The position numbers and the translations under genes are program-made. A stretch of DNA of 15,130 nt from contig DPGK01000003.1 in assembly GCA_003523225.1 (NCBI GenBank), forward strand, positions 20,017-35,146, given 5' to 3'. The notes beneath the pieces are model-generated. The model was not told where the DNA came from. It was given only the letters and a program-made list of their open reading frames with translations, and ran no database searches. The stretch is from Clostridiales bacterium. GTDB taxonomy: Bacteria > Bacillota > Clostridia > Oscillospirales > CAG-272. Below, piece after piece: positions 15,109 through 15,130 of the stretch (position 1 is the stretch's first letter; every line of letters begins with the position of its first letter).

Positions 15109-15130
15109 CAATTTCGGGCTGCCTCACTCG

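Noticed and set aside
1..15130. Mobile elements, phage genes, CRISPR arrays, toxin-antitoxin pairs, tRNA or rRNA genes
   Set aside because: No transposase, integrase, spaced repeats, small overlapping gene pair or cloverleaf-like sequence was seen on either strand.

Overview
The window looks like chromosomal DNA of a Gram-positive anaerobe of class Clostridia, perhaps Oscillospirales or a relative. Supporting signs are a DUF512 radical-SAM gene near der, a DUF6062 gene, an Amidase_6 gene, an OGG1-type glycosylase typical of clostridia, a VanY-type carboxypeptidase, lipoproteins with Thr/Pro/Asp-rich linkers, strong GGAGG ribosome sites and a clostridial-type Rex operator in front of a lactate dehydrogenase gene. 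The DNA is fairly GC-rich for that class. The genus cannot be named from the sequence alone. I see no tRNA, rRNA, CRISPR array, transposon, integrase or phage gene.

Layout. (1) 1-1266: an ldh gene with a rich upstream region: a helically phased direct repeat, a strong promoter, an attenuator-like hairpin and a Rex-like operator. (2) 1275-1318: a hairpin terminator shared by two convergent units. (3) 1324-6994, minus strand: a five-gene run read from a near-consensus promoter at 7063-7035. Its order is DUF512 radical-SAM protein, lipoprotein, der, obg, ppa: two ribosome-assembly GTPases plus the enzyme that removes pyrophosphate. (4) 7174-7881, plus strand: a lone amidase-domain gene whose short leader is almost entirely a 13-bp hairpin ending next to the Shine-Dalgarno. 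(5) 7909-8838, minus strand: an OGG-type DNA glycosylase. (6) 8839-9039: an intergenic region with two face-to-face promoters and an inverted repeat straddling one of them. (7) 9040-15108, plus strand: a likely operon of DUF6062 protein, MnmM-like tRNA methyltransferase, membrane-anchored VanY-type D,D-carboxypeptidase, and a large PHP-domain lipoprotein with a lamin-tail-like domain.

How the genes fit together. Much of the window is housekeeping: fermentative redox balance (ldh), ribosome assembly (der, obg), pyrophosphate removal (ppa), tRNA wobble modification (mnmM) and oxidative base repair (ogg). The accessory character lies in the envelope genes (VanY-type enzyme, PHP lipoprotein, DUF4163/DUF3298-like lipoprotein) and in unusual intergenic DNA and RNA structure. 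I found no convincing new multi-gene system. The best leads are the Arg at the LDH/MDH specificity position together with the Rex-like operator, the leader hairpin of the amidase gene, the operator-like inverted repeat at 8898-8936, and the atypical architecture and active-site motif of the VanY-type protein.
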